From positions 1 through 5,730 of the forward strand of contig JBOHCT010000229.1 of assembly GCA_050699055.1 (NCBI GenBank): 5,730 bases of DNA, in the 5' to 3' direction. The notes beneath the pieces were generated by a model. It did not search any database and was not told where the DNA came from. It saw only the letters and a list, made by a program, of their open reading frames with translations. Shown in pieces: positions 5,057-5,730 of the stretch (positions are counted from its first letter, which is position 1; each line of letters starts with the position of its first letter). Origin of the DNA: JBOHCT01 sp050699055 (GTDB taxonomy: Bacteria > Actinomycetota > Actinomycetes > Streptosporangiales > JBOHCT01). A program made the translations under genes and the position numbers.

Positions 5057-5730
5057 TCAGGCGGTCAGGGCCACGTCGCCGTCGGCCTGCGGGTGGGGCC
5101 GCATCGTGGCCGCATGGTGGTACGCGTGCGCAAGGCGGCGTACGGCCTCGGCCAGGTCGTCGGACTCCCGGCTGAACGGGAGCCGCAGGCGACGCTCGCC
5201 CCCGGCATCGACGAAGAACCGTGGTCCGGCGGTCACGATCAGACCCTGGTGCTCGGCAGCGACGGCGATCCTGCTCGAGGTCGGTTCGGGCAGCGCCGCC
5301 CACAGGCTCAAGCCGCCCGGGGGAGGCGAGACCTGCCAGTCCGGGAGGTGACGGGCGAGCAGGTCGAGCAGCTGGTCGCGCCGGGTACGCAGCTCGGCAC
5401 GCTGCTCGGCCACGATCGCGGCGCGGTCGGCCAGCAGCTCGGTGACGGCCAGCTGCTCGAGCACGGCCGCGCCGAGGTCGAGCGACTTGCGGGCGGCGAG
5501 GATCCGGTTGACCACGTCGTGCGGTGCGCGGACCCATCCGATCCGCAGCCCGCCCCAGAACGTCTTGCTCGCCGAGCCGATCGTGATCGCGTCGGGCGCG
5601 AATGCCGCCAGCGGGGGAGGGAGGTCGGCCTCGTCGACGTCCAGCGACAGCTCGGCCATCGTCTCGTCGACGACGACCGTCGTGCGGGCGCGGCCGAGGA
5701 TCGCGCCGACCCGTTCACGGGTCTGGGACG
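5057..5730 (-). CDS. PLP-dependent aminotransferase-like protein, probably MocR/GntR-type regulator (C-terminal part)
   Basis: The frame enters from the right window edge with no start and ends at TGA (5059-5057), giving 223 visible residues. It is a fold-type I (class I/II aminotransferase) PLP domain. TTVVVDETMAEL carries the Asp that holds the PLP pyridine nitrogen. SASKTFWGGLRIGWVRAP carries the Schiff-base Lys (visible residue 55, codon 5564-5566). GGLSLWAALPEP follows, and near the end RRLRLPFSRE carries the Arg that would bind a substrate carboxylate. The DETMAEL and SKTFWGGLRIGW wording is characteristic of MocR-family proteins, in which an N-terminal GntR winged helix precedes this domain. 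That helix would lie outside the window, so a plain aminotransferase remains possible. An internal ATG at 5659 is not the true start because conserved sequence continues upstream. It converges on tenA; nothing in the sequence links it firmly to thiamin. Confidence 0.85.
   Translation of the reverse strand, partial: SQTRERVGAILGRARTTVVVDETMAELSLDVDEADLPPPLAAFAPDAITIGSASKTFWGGLRIGWVRAPHDVVNRILAARKSLDLGAAVLEQLAVTELLADRAAIVAEQRAELRTRRDQLLDLLARHLPDWQVSPPPGGLSLWAALPEPTSSRIAVAAEHQGLIVTAGPRFFVDAGGERRLRLPFSRESDDLAEAVRRLAHAYHHAATMRPHPQADGDVALTA

Noticed and set aside
4437..5537. 366-codon minus-strand frame spanning tenA and the MocR-like gene
   Set aside because: It is out of phase with the conserved minus-strand aminotransferase-like frame and antisense to tenA. 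The product is mostly Arg, Pro and Ala, as for a shadow frame.

Overview
The window is a compact, very GC-rich stretch of bacterial chromosome. The third codon positions are almost all G or C, some starts are GTG, nearly all stops are TGA, and start and stop codons often overlap. These traits, the ilvB-ilvN-ilvC order and the protein sequences point to an actinobacterium (Actinomycetota). A Propionibacteriales/Nocardioidaceae-like host is a guess from protein resemblance only. No mobile element, tRNA, rRNA or CRISPR array is visible.

Left block (1-1949), branched-chain amino acid biosynthesis on the + strand: the 3' end of ilvB (acetolactate synthase large subunit), complete ilvN (regulatory small subunit), and ilvC (ketol-acid reductoisomerase). 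The ilvB-ilvN junction carries an imperfect direct repeat that creates a 9-codon mini-ORF whose ends overlap the ilvB stop and the ilvN start. The main anomaly is in ilvC: an in-frame TAG at codon 168 (1422-1424), where the family has a conserved Tyr (usually TAC). The frame is otherwise intact and full length (342 residues), with every metal-binding residue after the stop preserved. It is a very young nonsense allele, a base-call error, or a site of suppression or readthrough; the sequence alone cannot decide.

Intergenic control region (1950-2125): a long compound hairpin (1961-2026) that probably ends ilv transcription, an extended -10-like promoter (2029-2037), then a TPP riboswitch (about 2049-2122) whose 3' end contains the Shine-Dalgarno of thiM. 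This is the layout of a TPP-controlled translational off-switch.

Central block (2126-5038), thiamin salvage operon thiM-thiE-thiD-tenA on the + strand: all three internal junctions are 4-base ATGA start/stop overlaps. TenA releases HMP from degraded thiamin, ThiD makes HMP-PP, ThiM makes HET-P, and ThiE joins the two to thiamin phosphate. No thiC or thiG is in the window, so the unit as seen is a salvage and coupling module.

Right edge (5057-5730, - strand): the C-terminal part of a fold-type I PLP aminotransferase-like protein, best read as the effector domain of a MocR/GntR-type regulator. It converges on tenA with only 18 bases between stops. No stretch above 300 bases lacks a gene.
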